A stretch of 64,000 nucleotides of DNA from PALSA-894 sp963757565 (GCA_963757565.1 CAVWSB010000011.1:1984001-2048000); one strand, 5' to 3'; numbered from the stretch's first letter, positions 52,547 through 62,649 are shown. Notes: generated from the sequence alone by a model not told the origin. Numbers and translations: made by a program.

Positions 52547-54679
52547 TCAGTGCGCCAGGATGGCGATCAGCAGCAGCGCCACGATGTTGGTGATCTTGAT
52601 CGCCGGGTTCACGGCGGGGCCCGCCGTGTCCTTATAGGGATCGCCGACGGTGTCACCCGTGACCGAGGCCTTGTGCGCGTCGCCGCCCTTCTGGTGGACG
52701 ACGCCGTCCTTGTCGGTGAAGCCGTCTTCGAACGACTTCTTGGCGTTGTCCCATGCGCCGCCGCCCGAGGTCATCGAGATCGCGACGAACAGGCCGTTGA
52801 CGATCACGCCGAGCAGCGAAGCGCCGAGCGCCGCGAACGCATTTGCCTTCGAGCCCGAGATCCACAGCACGCCAAAATAGACCACGATCGGCGCCAGCAC
52901 CGGGAGCAGCGATGGGATGATCATCTCCTTGATCGCCGCCTTGGTGAGCAAGTCGACAGCGCGCGCGTAGTCCGGGCGCGTCGTACCCTGCATGATACCC
53001 GGGTTTTCGCGGAACTGACGCCGCACCTCCTCCACCACCGAGCCAGCCGCACGCCCGACCGCGGTCATCGCGATGCCGCCGAACAGGTACGGGATCAGGC
53101 CGCCGAAGATGAGACCCGCTACCACGTAGGGGTTGGACAGATCGAACGATACCGAGCCGACATCCTTGAAGTATGGCGCGCCCGACTTGATGAACGCGTT
53201 GATGTCGTTGGTGTAGGCGGCGAAGAGCACCAGCGCGCCGAGACCCGCCGAGCCGATCGCGTAGCCCTTGGTGACGGCCTTGGTGGTATTGCCAACCGCA
53301 TCGAGCGCGTCGGTGTTGTGGCGCACTTCCTTCGGAAGACCGGACATTTCGGCGATGCCACCGGCGTTGTCGGTGACCGGACCGAACGCGTCGAGCGCGA
53401 CGATCATGCCGGCGATGCCGAGCATCGTTGTCACGGCGATCGCGGTGCCGAACAGGCCTGCGAGCTGATAGGTGACGATGATGCCGGCGACGATGACGAT
53501 TGCCGGCAGCGCGGTCGACTCCAGCGAGACTGCGAGGCCCTGGATCACGTTCGTGCCGTGGCCGGTGACGGAGGCCTGCGCGATTGACACGACCGGACGC
53601 TTGCCGGTGCCGGTGTAGTACTCGGTGATCCACACAATCAGGCCGGTGATCACCAGGCCGAGCACGCCGCAAATGAACAGGTTCTTGCCTGTGATGGCGA
53701 CGCCGTTCGCCGTTCCAATCACGTCCCAGCCGACCAGATAGTGGGTGGCAAGCGCGAGGCCGCCGATCGACAGAACACCGCCGACGATCAGGCCCTTGTA
53801 GAGCGCGCCCATGATCGAGCCGTTGGCGCCGAGCTTCACGAAAAACGTGCCAACAATCGAGGTCACGATGCAGGTGCCGCAGATGCCGAGCGGATAGAGC
53901 ATCGCCGACGCAAGGATCGGCTGGCCGACGAAGAAGATCGCAGCGAGCACCATTGTGGCAACGACGGTCACCGCGTAGGTCTCGAACAGATCGGCCGCCA
54001 TGCCGGCGCAGTCACCGACGTTGTCGCCGACGTTATCCGCGATGGTCGCGGGGTTGCGCGGATCATCTTCCGGAATGCCGGCTTCGACTTTACCGACGAG
54101 GTCGGCGCCGACGTCAGCGCCTTTGGTGAAGATGCCGCCGCCGAGACGCGCGAAGATCGAGATCAGCGAGGCGCCGAAAGACAGCGCGACCAGCGCGTCG
54201 ATGACGGTGCGGCTCTCCGGCTTGAGGCCGAGCGGCCCGGTCAGGATTGCGTAGTAGATCGCAACACCAAGCAGCGCGAGGCCGGCAACCAGCATGCCGG
54301 TCACGGCGCCAGCCTTGAACGAGATATCGAGGCCCGCGGCGAGCGACTTGGTGGCGGCCTGCGCGGTGCGCACGTTCGCCCGCACCGAGACGTTCATGCC
54401 GATGAAGCCCGCGACGCCCGACAGGATCGCGCCGATCAGGAAGCCCACGGCGGTCAGGCTGCCGAGCAGGAGCCAGAGCGCGATCAGCACGACGATGCCG
54501 ACAATCGCGATCGTCATGTATTGGCGCTTCAGGTAAGCCTGCGCGCCCTCGGCAATTGCGGCTGCGATCTCCTGCATTTTCTGCGTGCCGGCATCGGCCG
54601 ACATGACGGACTGGATCGCCCAGATTCCGTACACGATTGAAAGCGCGCCACAGCCAATGATGGCCCAAAGAGCAGTCAT
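52547..54679 (-). CDS. hppA: Membrane-bound proton-pumping pyrophosphatase (K+-insensitive)
   Basis: A 710-residue protein with about 16 transmembrane helices, coupling pyrophosphate hydrolysis to proton transport across the inner membrane. The substrate motif DVGADLVGKVEAGIPEDDPRNPATIADNVGDNVGD and a second acidic motif (DAFGPVTDNAGGIAEMS) are intact. GNTTKAVTKG carries Lys where K+-dependent enzymes have Ala, so it should be potassium-independent. Monocistronic with its own terminator. Confidence 0.96.
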   Translation of the reverse strand: MTALWAIIGCGALSIVYGIWAIQSVMSADAGTQKMQEIAAAIAEGAQAYLKRQYMTIAIVGIVVLIALWLLLGSLTAVGFLIGAILSGVAGFIGMNVSVRANVRTAQAATKSLAAGLDISFKAGAVTGMLVAGLALLGVAIYYAILTGPLGLKPESRTVIDALVALSFGASLISIFARLGGGIFTKGADVGADLVGKVEAGIPEDDPRNPATIADNVGDNVGDCAGMAADLFETYAVTVVATMVLAAIFFVGQPILASAMLYPLGICGTCIVTSIVGTFFVKLGANGSIMGALYKGLIVGGVLSIGGLALATHYLVGWDVIGTANGVAITGKNLFICGVLGLVITGLIVWITEYYTGTGKRPVVSIAQASVTGHGTNVIQGLAVSLESTALPAIVIVAGIIVTYQLAGLFGTAIAVTTMLGIAGMIVALDAFGPVTDNAGGIAEMSGLPKEVRHNTDALDAVGNTTKAVTKGYAIGSAGLGALVLFAAYTNDINAFIKSGAPYFKDVGSVSFDLSNPYVVAGLIFGGLIPYLFGGIAMTAVGRAAGSVVEEVRRQFRENPGIMQGTTRPDYARAVDLLTKAAIKEMIIPSLLPVLAPIVVYFGVLWISGSKANAFAALGASLLGVIVNGLFVAISMTSGGGAWDNAKKSFEDGFTDKDGVVHQKGGDAHKASVTGDTVGDPYKDTAGPAVNPAIKITNIVALLLIAILAH

Positions 54680-54864
54680 GAACAGTCCTCATTTTTACAG
54701 GAAGCCCGGCAGCGGCCCCTTATCCGCAGCGGGCGCGCCGAGAGAGGGACAACTCGTGCCCCGGCCCGGCGGAAAGTGGCGCGGATATAGCCAAAAAGCG
54801 ACCGTCCATGCAACGGCGCAAATCGGCTGGTTTTTCAGCGAATTGGACGCCGCCGGGCGCCTCG

Positions 54865-56088
54865 TCAGGTGGCCAGCCTGCGCTCCCGCATTGCCTGCCA
54901 GGCGAGCATCGCCCCCGCGACCGCGACGACCGGGAACATCACGACGTTCACCAGATACCAGCCAAAGTGGGCCAGCATCGATCCGGAGGCGAACGAGCCG
55001 ACCGCCATGCTGCCGAAAATCAGGAAGTCGTTGAACGCCTGCACCTTGTTGCGTTCTTCCGGACGATGGCAATCGGTCACCATCGTGGTTGCCGCCACGA
55101 AGGCGAAGTTCCAGCCGATGCCGAGCAGGACCAGCGCGGTCCAGAAATGTGCGACGGTGGTCCCGGCGAGGCCGGCGACGGCGGCGAGTGCAAGCAGAGC
55201 CAGCCCTATCGCCGCAATCCTCTTGACCCCGAAGCGCAGGATCAGTGATCCGGTGAAAAAGCTCGGCCCATACATCGCCAGCACATGCCACTGGATGCCG
55301 AGCGCCGCGACCCCGACCGAATGGCCGCAGTCGAACATCGCAAGCGGCGCAGACGTCATCATCAGGTTCATGAGCGCGTAGCTCGCAACGCCGCACACCA
55401 CGGCGACGATGAACTTCGGCTGCCGCGCAATCTCGCGGATTGGCCGGCCGGCTTTCGTATTGGCGAAGTGCGCGCTGCCCGGCGAGCGGAAGAACGCCAG
55501 GATGATGATGCCGGCTGCAACCGCGAACGCCGCCTGTCCGAGATAGCTCGCCGCGAACATGTAGGGCGGCATCAGATCCTTGGTGTAGATCACGAGCTGC
55601 GGCCCCAGGACCGCCGCGACAAGCCCACCCGCCATCACCCACGCGATGGCCTTCGGCTTGAACTCCGGGCTTGCGGTATCGGCCGCCCCGAAGCGGTAGG
55701 ACATATGCGAGGATGCATAGAGCCCGCCGAAGAACGCCGAGACGAGATAGATCCAGAACGAGCCCTGCAGCATCGCGGTGTAGCCGATCAGACCGGCGAG
55801 TGCGCCGCTGATGGTCGCGCTTGCGTAGGCCGTCCGGCGGCCGAAACGCTTCGCGAGATAGCCCATCGGCAAGGTGCCGGCCCACATGCCGCACACCATG
55901 AAGCTGATCGGGAGCGTCGCGAGACTCTTGTCGGGGGCGAACATCGCACCGACGATGCTGCCGGTCGTGACGATCACGGTGTTGTTGGCGCCCGCCAGCG
56001 CCTGCCCCGTCGCCAGCACCAGCGCGTTGCGCTTGGCGAGGCGGTCACCCGCAAGGGCATCGACCGGCGTTTCGGCGATCGCCGACAT
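54865..56088 (-). CDS. MFS transporter
   Basis: A 407-residue protein with 12 predicted transmembrane helices. The loop between helices 2 and 3, GYLAKRFGRRTAYA, has the G-x-L-x-x-R-x-G-R-R motif of the major facilitator superfamily. Substrate unknown. It lies 87 bp after thiL on the same strand, followed by a 185-bp gap to hppA. Confidence 0.88.
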   Translation of the reverse strand: MSAIAETPVDALAGDRLAKRNALVLATGQALAGANNTVIVTTGSIVGAMFAPDKSLATLPISFMVCGMWAGTLPMGYLAKRFGRRTAYASATISGALAGLIGYTAMLQGSFWIYLVSAFFGGLYASSHMSYRFGAADTASPEFKPKAIAWVMAGGLVAAVLGPQLVIYTKDLMPPYMFAASYLGQAAFAVAAGIIILAFFRSPGSAHFANTKAGRPIREIARQPKFIVAVVCGVASYALMNLMMTSAPLAMFDCGHSVGVAALGIQWHVLAMYGPSFFTGSLILRFGVKRIAAIGLALLALAAVAGLAGTTVAHFWTALVLLGIGWNFAFVAATTMVTDCHRPEERNKVQAFNDFLIFGSMAVGSFASGSMLAHFGWYLVNVVMFPVVAVAGAMLAWQAMRERRLAT

Positions 56089-56175
56089 ACTTTCTTCTCC
56101 CGGCGGGGATTCGCGCAGAACAGGGCGGCGGTTCTAGCCCGCCGGGCAGCACGAAGCTACTCCCGGCAGCGCAGG

Positions 56176-57148
56176 TCAGAAATGACTGTATGAGGGGCGC
56201 GAGAAGCTCAGGGGCTGACCCTGCGGATCGAGAAACCGAGGCGGCGTGTCTCCCATGACGATGCGGCCAATATCCGTGACCGGAACGCCAGCCGCGGCGC
56301 CGGCGGCCCGAAACGCGGCGGCATGATTGGGCGCAACCGTGCACAGGATTTCGTAGTCCTCGCCGCCGGTCAGGATCGGCTCGATCAGATTGGCGTCGCT
56401 TGCAAGCGCGTGCGCGGCTGGATCCGACAGGGGGACGCGCGAGACCTCGACGTCGGCCGAAACGCCGGACACGGTGCATAGTTTGGCGAGATCGCCCGCG
56501 AGTCCGTCCGACACATCCATCGCGGCCGAGGCGTGCGCACGTAGTGCTTCGGCGAGCGCCATGCGTGGCTGCGGCAGGCGATAACGCGACACGAGGTAAT
56601 CGCTGGCATCCTCGAGTTCACCCTTGCGCACGCGCAGTCCGAGTGGCGCATCGCCGATTGTGCCGCTGACGAACAGATGGTCACCAGCCTTCGCGCCCGC
56701 GCGACGCACCATCGTGCCGGTCGGCACCGTGCCGAACGCCGACACCGAAATGTTGATCGGGCCCGGTGTCGAATCCGTATCGCCGCCGAGTAATGGACAC
56801 GCATAGGCGTCGGCATCCTCGCCAAGGCCGCGCGCAAACTCCGCGAGCCATTCTTCGGAAAACGCCTTGGGCAGCGCGATGGCCAGCAGGAAGCCGAGCG
56901 GCTTTGCACCTTTCGCGGCCAAGTCCGACAGGTTCACGCGAAGCGCGCGGCGGCCAACGCCATCCGCCGGATCGTCAGGGAAAAAATGGACGCCCGCGAT
57001 CAGGCCGTCGGTCTTGAGCACCAGATCGCAGCCCGCAGGCGGCGTGATGGCCGCCGCATCGTCAGCAAGCCCGAACGCGCCGGGATGTCTTGGCGAGCGG
57101 CTTGAAATAGCGCGCGATCAGGCGATCTTCGGCCGATCCGTGCGCCAC
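56176..57148 (-). CDS. thiL: Thiamine-monophosphate kinase, one N-terminal frameshift
   Basis: ThiL phosphorylates thiamine monophosphate to the active cofactor. The main frame (to about 57084) reads GCDLVLKTDGLIAGVHFFPDDPADGVGRRALRVNLSDLAAKG and GGEDYEILC, typical of the family. The N-terminal part, MAHGSAEDRLIARYFKPLAK, starts with GTG 57148 in another frame; removing one base at 57085-57092 joins it to HPGAFGLADDAA and gives 323 residues. Read naively, the gene would start at ATG 57021 (281 residues), losing the first 40. It follows nusB as in other alphaproteobacteria. Confidence 0.9.
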
Positions 57149-57154
57149 AGCGCC

Positions 57155-57647
57155 CTACCCCGCGGCCCGGCTGAACTCGGTTAGCGCGCAGTTGCCGCGC
57201 CAATTGATCGAGCACCGCGTTGACCATGCCGGTCTCGTCCTTGTCGAGAAACGCATTCGCCACATCGACATATTCTGCCACGACGACCCGCGCCGGTACG
57301 TCGGCACGCGAGGACAGCTCGAACACGCCCGCGCGGAGCACCGCGCGCATCAGTGCCTCGACGCGCTTGAGCGGCCAGCCACCCTCGAGCGCCTTGTCGA
57401 TCATCGGGTCGAGCGCGCGTTGATCGTCGAGAACGCCCCGCACCACGCTTTGAAAAAACGCGGCCTCGGCCGGGAGGTATTGCGAGCCATCGACCTCACG
57501 CCCGATCCAGTGGCTCTCGAACTCGGCCAGGATGTCGTTCAGCGGAGTCGCGGCGATATCCATCTGGTAGAGAGCCTGCACGGCGGCGAGCCGTGCGGCG
57601 CCGCGCCTGTTGGCCTTGCGATCCTCGCGCGGCTGGGGCGCCGTCAT
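57155..57647 (-). CDS. nusB: Transcription antitermination factor NusB, one C-terminal frameshift
   Basis: NusB binds boxA RNA with S10 for ribosomal RNA antitermination. RRGAARLAAVQALYQMDI and the VNAVLDQLARQLR end segment are typical. Near 57178-57182 one extra C (GCTAACCGAG) turns the expected ANEFSRAAG-stop end into an over-long frame that runs on to about 57000. Corrected length is 163 residues, normal for the lineage. Its ATG overlaps the stop of ribH (ATGA). Confidence 0.92.
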
Positions 57648-58144
57648 CGCCTCGCGTCCCGCACCAGCTTGCGCTTGAGCCGGACCAGCGTGAGCGCCGC
57701 CCGCGCAGCGCCGCCGCCTTTGTCCTCGCCGGTAAGACGCGCGCGCGCCCTCGCCTGTGCATCGGTGTCGACGGTGAGAATGCCGTTGCCCATCGGCATG
57801 TCGAGCGCGATCGAAATGTCCATGATGGCACGTGCGGATTCGCCGGCCACGATGTCGTAGTGGCTGGTTTCGCCGCGGATCACGCAGCCAAGCGCGACGA
57901 CGCCCTCGTAAGGTTGCTCGCGCGCAGTCGCGCCGTGATGCGCGATCATGATGGCGGCCGGGATTTCGAGCGCGCCCGGCACGGTGACGAGGTCGAACGT
58001 GGCACCAGCGTCTCGCAGCACGCGCTTTGCGCCGCGCAACAGCATATCGGCGATGTCCTCGTAGTAACGCGCCTCGACCACGAGGATGCGCGCGCCCTTG
58101 ACGCCCGTCTCCTTGCGCTGGGTCATCCGCCGCGCGCGTGCCAT
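57644..58144 (-). CDS. ribH: 6,7-dimethyl-8-ribityllumazine synthase
   Basis: A 166-residue enzyme that condenses the pyrimidine and 3,4-dihydroxybutanone phosphate in riboflavin synthesis. ILVVEARYYEDIADML, VPGALEIPAAI, GCVIRGETSHYDIVAGESAR and NGILTVD are family hallmarks; the catalytic His is in the ETSHYD segment. Start shares bases with the ribE stop (TGATG). Confidence 0.96.
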   Translation of the reverse strand: MARARRMTQRKETGVKGARILVVEARYYEDIADMLLRGAKRVLRDAGATFDLVTVPGALEIPAAIMIAHHGATAREQPYEGVVALGCVIRGETSHYDIVAGESARAIMDISIALDMPMGNGILTVDTDAQARARARLTGEDKGGGAARAALTLVRLKRKLVRDARR

Positions 58145-58749
58145 CACCGTGTCTCCATCAGGCGCGCTGCGTAGCGCGCCATCACGTCGACTTCAAGGTT
58201 AACGCTGTCGCCCTGCTTCAGCGCGCCGAGCGTCGTGACGGCCAGCGTGTGCGGGATGATCAGCACCGAGAACGTGTCATCCGTGACCTCGTTCACCGTC
58301 AGCGATACGCCGTCGAGCGCGACCGAGCCCTTCTGCGCGATGAAACGCGCGACCAGCTTCGGCACACGCAACGTCAACTTGGCCATGTCGGTCATGTCGT
58401 CGCGGGCGGCGAGTTGGGCGAGGCCATCGACGTGTCCGCTCACCAGGTGGCCCCCCAGTTCGTCACCCATTTTCAAGGATCGCTCCAGATTGACACGCGT
58501 GCCCTGCTGCCAGCGGCCGACGGTGGTGACCGCGAGCGTTTCGGCAGCCGCATCGACCAAGAATGTGTCGCGATCGCCGTTCTTGCCGGTTTCGACGACC
58601 GTCATGCAGACGCCGGAGCAGGCGATGGATGCCCCGATGGCGATCGTCGCTGCATCATAGGCGCACGCGATCGTCAGCCGGCGCAGCCCTTCGGCTCGCT
58701 CCGCGGTGGCGACGATCTCGCCGATGTCAGTGACGATGCCGGTGAACAT
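58144..58749 (-). CDS. ribE: Riboflavin synthase alpha chain
   Basis: A 201-residue protein of two lumazine-binding repeats, starting MFTGIVTDIGEI, with IACSGVCMTVV in the first repeat and VALDGVSLTVNEV in the second. It dismutates two lumazines to riboflavin. TGATG junctions link it to ribD and ribH. Confidence 0.96.
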   Translation of the reverse strand: MFTGIVTDIGEIVATAERAEGLRRLTIACAYDAATIAIGASIACSGVCMTVVETGKNGDRDTFLVDAAAETLAVTTVGRWQQGTRVNLERSLKMGDELGGHLVSGHVDGLAQLAARDDMTDMAKLTLRVPKLVARFIAQKGSVALDGVSLTVNEVTDDTFSVLIIPHTLAVTTLGALKQGDSVNLEVDVMARYAARLMETR

Positions 58750-59846
58750 CAGGCTCGCTCATACGTTTCGAGCCGATCAGCGCCGACCTGCTCGCTCGCT
58801 ACCAATCGCAGGCGTGGCGACTGCATCAATGCGGTCAGCGGCATGCCCTCCAGCGCGTCGATCCCCTCGCCGAGGGACTTGGGCGCGCGAAACAGCGCCA
58901 CCTCGTCAACCAGATCCGCCGCGACGAAAGCGCCCGACAGGATCGGCCCGGCCTCGACCATCACGCGTGTGATGCCGCGACCGGCGAGGTTGCGCAGCAC
59001 CGCGGCAAGATCGAGCCGTCCGTTGGTGCCAGCGACGCGCAGAACTTCGACGCCCGCCAAGGTCAGCGCCGGCTCATGCCCCGGTGCGGCGTTGTCATCG
59101 ACAAAGACCCAGTCGAGTGTTTGCATTGCAGTGTTCGCGAGCCTCGATGCTTCGGGAAGCCGCAGCTTGCTGTCCAGCACGACACGAACCGGCGAACGCT
59201 GCTCCATACCGGGGAGCCGGCAGGTCAATTGCGGATCGTCCGACAGCACCGTGCCAATACCGGTCACCACCGCGTCGTTCATCGCGCGCATCAGGTGCAC
59301 ACGCTCGCGCGCCGCCTCTCCGGTGATCGCCGCGGGCTTGCGGCCCACGAGTCCGGCCTTGCCGTCCGCCGAGACGGCGAGCTTCAGAGTCACATGCGGG
59401 CGGCCGTCGCGGACGCGGCGGAAATGCCCCGCATGCGCGTGCCGCGCCTCCTCGGCGCCAACACCGAGCGTGACTTCGACCCCTGCGGCTTTCAGCTTCG
59501 CGTGTCCCTCCCCGGCGATCTGCGGATTGGGATCTTCCAGTGCCGAGACGACGCGGCTAATGCCGGCCGCCATGATGGCGTCGACACAGGGCGGCGTCTT
59601 GCCGTGATGGGAGCACGGCTCAAGCGTCGCGTAGAGCGTCGCGCCACGGGCCGCCTCGCCTGCCCGGCGCAACGCCTCGACCTCGGCATGCGGCCGCCCG
59701 CCCGGCTGGGTCCAGCCGCGGCCCGCTACAATGCCATCCTTCACCACAACGGCACCGACCGCCGGATTCGGCCATGCGTTGCCGAGCCCGCGCCGCCCGA
59801 GGGCAAGCGCGAGCGCCAAGAAGCGCCTATCGAGATCAGAACTCAT
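58749..59846 (-). CDS. ribD: Bifunctional riboflavin biosynthesis deaminase/reductase RibD
   Basis: A 365-residue protein. N-terminal cytidine-deaminase-like domain with the zinc site HAEVEAL and EPCSHHGKTPPC, followed by a dihydrofolate-reductase-like domain (LKLAVSADGKAG, GIGTVLSDDP, EAGP). ATG 59846 (MSSDLDRRFL) is favoured over a TTG at 59858. First of the ribD-ribE-ribH-nusB-thiL run. Confidence 0.94.
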   Translation of the reverse strand: MSSDLDRRFLALALALGRRGLGNAWPNPAVGAVVVKDGIVAGRGWTQPGGRPHAEVEALRRAGEAARGATLYATLEPCSHHGKTPPCVDAIMAAGISRVVSALEDPNPQIAGEGHAKLKAAGVEVTLGVGAEEARHAHAGHFRRVRDGRPHVTLKLAVSADGKAGLVGRKPAAITGEAARERVHLMRAMNDAVVTGIGTVLSDDPQLTCRLPGMEQRSPVRVVLDSKLRLPEASRLANTAMQTLDWVFVDDNAAPGHEPALTLAGVEVLRVAGTNGRLDLAAVLRNLAGRGITRVMVEAGPILSGAFVAADLVDEVALFRAPKSLGEGIDALEGMPLTALMQSPRLRLVASEQVGADRLETYERA

Positions 59847-59907
59847 CCCGGCCAGCAATCCGTGAACCTGAACGTCCCACCGGCCTTATAGGTGAGGAGG
59901 ATGCCCG

Positions 59908-60105
59908 ATGCCGTCAACAGCGATTGAGCACATCGGCTATGACGAAGCCGCGGGCGAGCTGCATGTCAGCTTCCTCCGCGCCGCGACTTACACGTACTAT
60001 GCGGTGCCCCGAGAGGTTTACGTCGCCTTCGCGCCTACTTCTCGAAAGGGCAAGTTCTTCGGTTCGCGGATCAAGGACCGGTACGGTTTCCGCCGGCACA
60101 CCTGA
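59908..60105 (+). CDS. KTSC domain protein
   Basis: A 65-residue protein beginning MPSTAIEHIGYDEAAGELHVSF; the KTSC family is defined by a conserved Lys-Thr-Ser-Cys-like C-terminal region, here YVAFAPTSRKGKFFGSRIKDRY. Function unknown; such domains are often found near RNA metabolism genes. It lies on the opposite strand between nrdR and ribD. Confidence 0.75.
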   Translation: MPSTAIEHIGYDEAAGELHVSFLRAATYTYYAVPREVYVAFAPTSRKGKFFGSRIKDRYGFRRHT

Positions 60106-60114
60106 TCGGCCTGA

Positions 60115-60600
60115 TCATTTCCGCCCGGAAACAGCCTTGGGCGGCTCGTCCTCGCTTGCCAGTTCGGCGAGCGCCGCCTGGAAATCCTTCGCCTCCCGGA
60201 AGTCACGATAAACAGAGGCAAAACGCACATACGCGATGTCGTCCAGCTCCCGCAGGTGCGTCATCACGGTCTCGCCGATGGTCTCGTGGCTGATCTCGCT
60301 CTCGCCGATCGACTCCAACTCCTGCACGATCTTCGACACCGTCTGCTCGATCTTTTCCGGCTCGACGTTGCGTTTGCGCAGCGCAATTTCAAATGAGCGC
60401 GCAAGTTTGTCGCGATCGAAAGGAACGCGCCGGCCGTTGCGCTTGATCACCGTGAGTTCGCGCAACTGCACGCGCTCGAATGTGGTGAAGCGAAACTGGC
60501 AAGACAAACACACACGGCGGCGGCGGATCGCGGCCGAATCCTCGGTCGGCCGCGAGTCCTTGACCTGCGTATCGAGGCTCGCGCACTTCGGACAACGCAT
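60115..60600 (-). CDS. nrdR: Transcriptional repressor NrdR
   Basis: A 161-residue protein with an N-terminal zinc ribbon (CPKC at 3-6 and CLSC at 31-34), then an ATP-cone domain (KRNGRRVPFDRDKLARSFEIALRKR). NrdR senses ATP/dATP and represses ribonucleotide reductase genes. It follows glyA by 17 bp. Confidence 0.95.
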   Translation of the reverse strand: MRCPKCASLDTQVKDSRPTEDSAAIRRRRVCLSCQFRFTTFERVQLRELTVIKRNGRRVPFDRDKLARSFEIALRKRNVEPEKIEQTVSKIVQELESIGESEISHETIGETVMTHLRELDDIAYVRFASVYRDFREAKDFQAALAELASEDEPPKAVSGRK

Positions 60601-60617
60601 GGCCCCGCCTCTTCGCC

Positions 60618-61919
60618 TTACTGGTAAATCGGGAAGCGCTTCACCAGCGCCTTTACCTTGTCGCGCACCGCCGCCTCGACCATCGAGTCCTCGTCGGCGC
60701 CCTTCTGCGAGAGCACGTCGAGCACTTCCACGATCATGTCGCCGATCTGGCGGAATTCGGCGACGCCGAAGCCGCGTGTGGTGCCGGCCGGCGTGCCGAG
60801 CCGCACGCCGGAGGTCACCATCGGCTTCTCGGGATCGAACGGGATACCGTTCTTGTTGCAGGTGATGTGAGCGCGGCCGAGGGCGATCTCGGCCACCTTG
60901 CCGGTCAGGCGCTTCGGCCGCAAATCAACCAGCATCAGATGGTTGTCGGTGCCCCCGGAGACGATATCGAGTCCCTTCGACTTCAGGCTCTCGGCGAGAG
61001 CCTTGGCGTTCGCAACGACGTTGCGCGCATAGGTCTTGAATTCAGGGCGCAATGCCTCGCCGAGCGCGACCGCCTTGGCCGCGATCACATGCATCAGCGG
61101 GCCGCCCTGCAGGCCCGGAAACACCGCCGAGTTCACCTTCTTGGCGATGGCCTCGTCATTGGTGAGGATCATGCCGCCGCGCGGGCCGCGCAGCGACTTG
61201 TGGTTCGTGGTGGTCGCCACATGCGCATGCGGGAATGGCGATGGATGCACGCCGCCCGCCACAAGGCCCGCGAAGTGCGCCATGTCGACCATCAGATACG
61301 CGCCGACCTCGTCGCAAATCTCGCGAAAGCGCTTGAAGTCCCACACGCGCGAATAAGCGGTCGCGCCTGCGATGATGACCTTCGGCTTGTTCTCGCGCGC
61401 GATGCGCGCAACGTCGTCCATGTCGATCAGGTGATCGTCGCGCCGCACGCCGTAGTGGATTGCCTTGAACCATTTGCCCGACATGTTGACCGGCGAGCCA
61501 TGTGTCAGGTGACCGCCGGCCGCGAGGTCAAGGCCCATGAAGGTGTCGCCCGGCTGCATCAGCGCGAGGAACACCGCCTGATTCATCTGCGAGCCGGAAT
61601 TCGGCTGGACGTTCGCGAACGCGCAGCCGAACAGCTTCTTCGCGCGGTCAATCGCGATGAGCTCTGCCATATCTACGAACTGGCAGCCGCCGTAATAGCG
61701 CCGGCCCGGGTACCCTTCGGCGTATTTGTTGGTGAGCACCGAGCCCTGCGCTTCGAGCACCGCCTTGCTCACGATGTTCTCCGACGCGATCAGCTCGATC
61801 TCGTCGCGCTGGCGTCCGAGTTCCTTGGCGATCACATCGGCGATCTCGGGGTCGGATTGGGCCAAGGTCGCGGAAAAGAACGCGTCTTCGGTGGCGCGGA
61901 CGGCTTCGGTCGCGGACAT
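60618..61919 (-). CDS. glyA: Serine hydroxymethyltransferase
   Basis: A 433-residue PLP enzyme that makes glycine and one-carbon units from serine. The PLP lysine lies in TNHKSLRGPRGG, and ENIVSKAVLEAQGSVLTNKYAEGYPGRRYYGG is the typical N-terminal block. ATG 61919 follows AGGGA and is preferred to an in-frame codon at 61964. Confidence 0.96.
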   Translation of the reverse strand: MSATEAVRATEDAFFSATLAQSDPEIADVIAKELGRQRDEIELIASENIVSKAVLEAQGSVLTNKYAEGYPGRRYYGGCQFVDMAELIAIDRAKKLFGCAFANVQPNSGSQMNQAVFLALMQPGDTFMGLDLAAGGHLTHGSPVNMSGKWFKAIHYGVRRDDHLIDMDDVARIARENKPKVIIAGATAYSRVWDFKRFREICDEVGAYLMVDMAHFAGLVAGGVHPSPFPHAHVATTTNHKSLRGPRGGMILTNDEAIAKKVNSAVFPGLQGGPLMHVIAAKAVALGEALRPEFKTYARNVVANAKALAESLKSKGLDIVSGGTDNHLMLVDLRPKRLTGKVAEIALGRAHITCNKNGIPFDPEKPMVTSGVRLGTPAGTTRGFGVAEFRQIGDMIVEVLDVLSQKGADEDSMVEAAVRDKVKALVKRFPIYQ

Positions 61920-62012
61920 CAAGCAAATTCCCTGCAAAGTGGGGCGGCAGCGTCGCGATAGCATATCGCCCCGGACCCGCCAAGGCTTGGGCCGGGGGTG
62001 GGTAAACGCCCG

Positions 62013-62228
62013 CTATATCTGGGGTTTGGCGCCCTCGCGCGCGATCCGTGCCTTCAGCTTTCCCAGCGCCAGCCGCTCCAGATCGGCTTGCGCGGCGCCG
62101 GCCGGGCCGATCACCGTGACCTCCGTGCCGGTCGCGGAATCGATCGCCACGACCTTCACGCTGCCGCCGATCGCGGTCATCTCGTAGAAGACCTCTCGCG
62201 GGGCATTTCCTCGGCCGAGTTCTGCCAT
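62013..62228 (-). CDS. DUF6898 family protein
   Basis: A 71-residue protein with a small beta domain: YEMTAIGGSVKVVAIDSATGTEVTVIGP, then a short helix. Matches a conserved alphaproteobacterial family of unknown function. It starts 7 bp after the Rieske gene on the same strand, so it may be part of that operon. Confidence 0.75.
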   Translation of the reverse strand: MAELGRGNAPREVFYEMTAIGGSVKVVAIDSATGTEVTVIGPAGAAQADLERLALGKLKARIAREGAKPQI

Positions 62229-62235
62229 GTGAGGC

Positions 62236-62649
62236 TTAAACCTCGACCACGACGTAGCGATCCTCGACGCGCACCGGAAACGTCTCGGCCTTGTACGGTC
62301 CCTCGACCAGCCGCGCGCCCTGCTCCACCGTCACCTCGTAGCGGCGCGTCCTCACGCGGCCCGGATCGCACCACGATTGCCCGGTGCGGATGTCGAACTC
62401 CCACGAGTGCCATGGGCAACGGATGATCTCGCCGCGGCGCGTGTATTGATAATCGCCCGGTTCGCGCGACTGGATCAGCCCGGTGGTCACGCCGTTGCAC
62501 AGGCTGCCGCCCTTGTGCGGACATCGATTGTTGAGTGCAAAAAATTCGCCGTCGAGATTGAACACGACGACCGCGCGACCATTCACCTGAACCAGCTTGC
62601 GGCCACCCGGCGGAATGTCATCGACCGGGGCAACGACGTGCCTGGCCAT
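62236..62649 (-). CDS. Rieske [2Fe-2S] domain protein
   Basis: A 137-residue protein of the Rieske ferredoxin type. Cluster ligands are recognisable: CPHKGG (first Cys and His) and CPWHSWEFD (second Cys and His). It could deliver electrons to an oxygenase or be a redox partner. It lies 33 bp after an amidohydrolase gene on the same strand; the gene order suggests a joint catabolic route. Confidence 0.9.
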   Translation of the reverse strand: MARHVVAPVDDIPPGGRKLVQVNGRAVVVFNLDGEFFALNNRCPHKGGSLCNGVTTGLIQSREPGDYQYTRRGEIIRCPWHSWEFDIRTGQSWCDPGRVRTRRYEVTVEQGARLVEGPYKAETFPVRVEDRYVVVEV

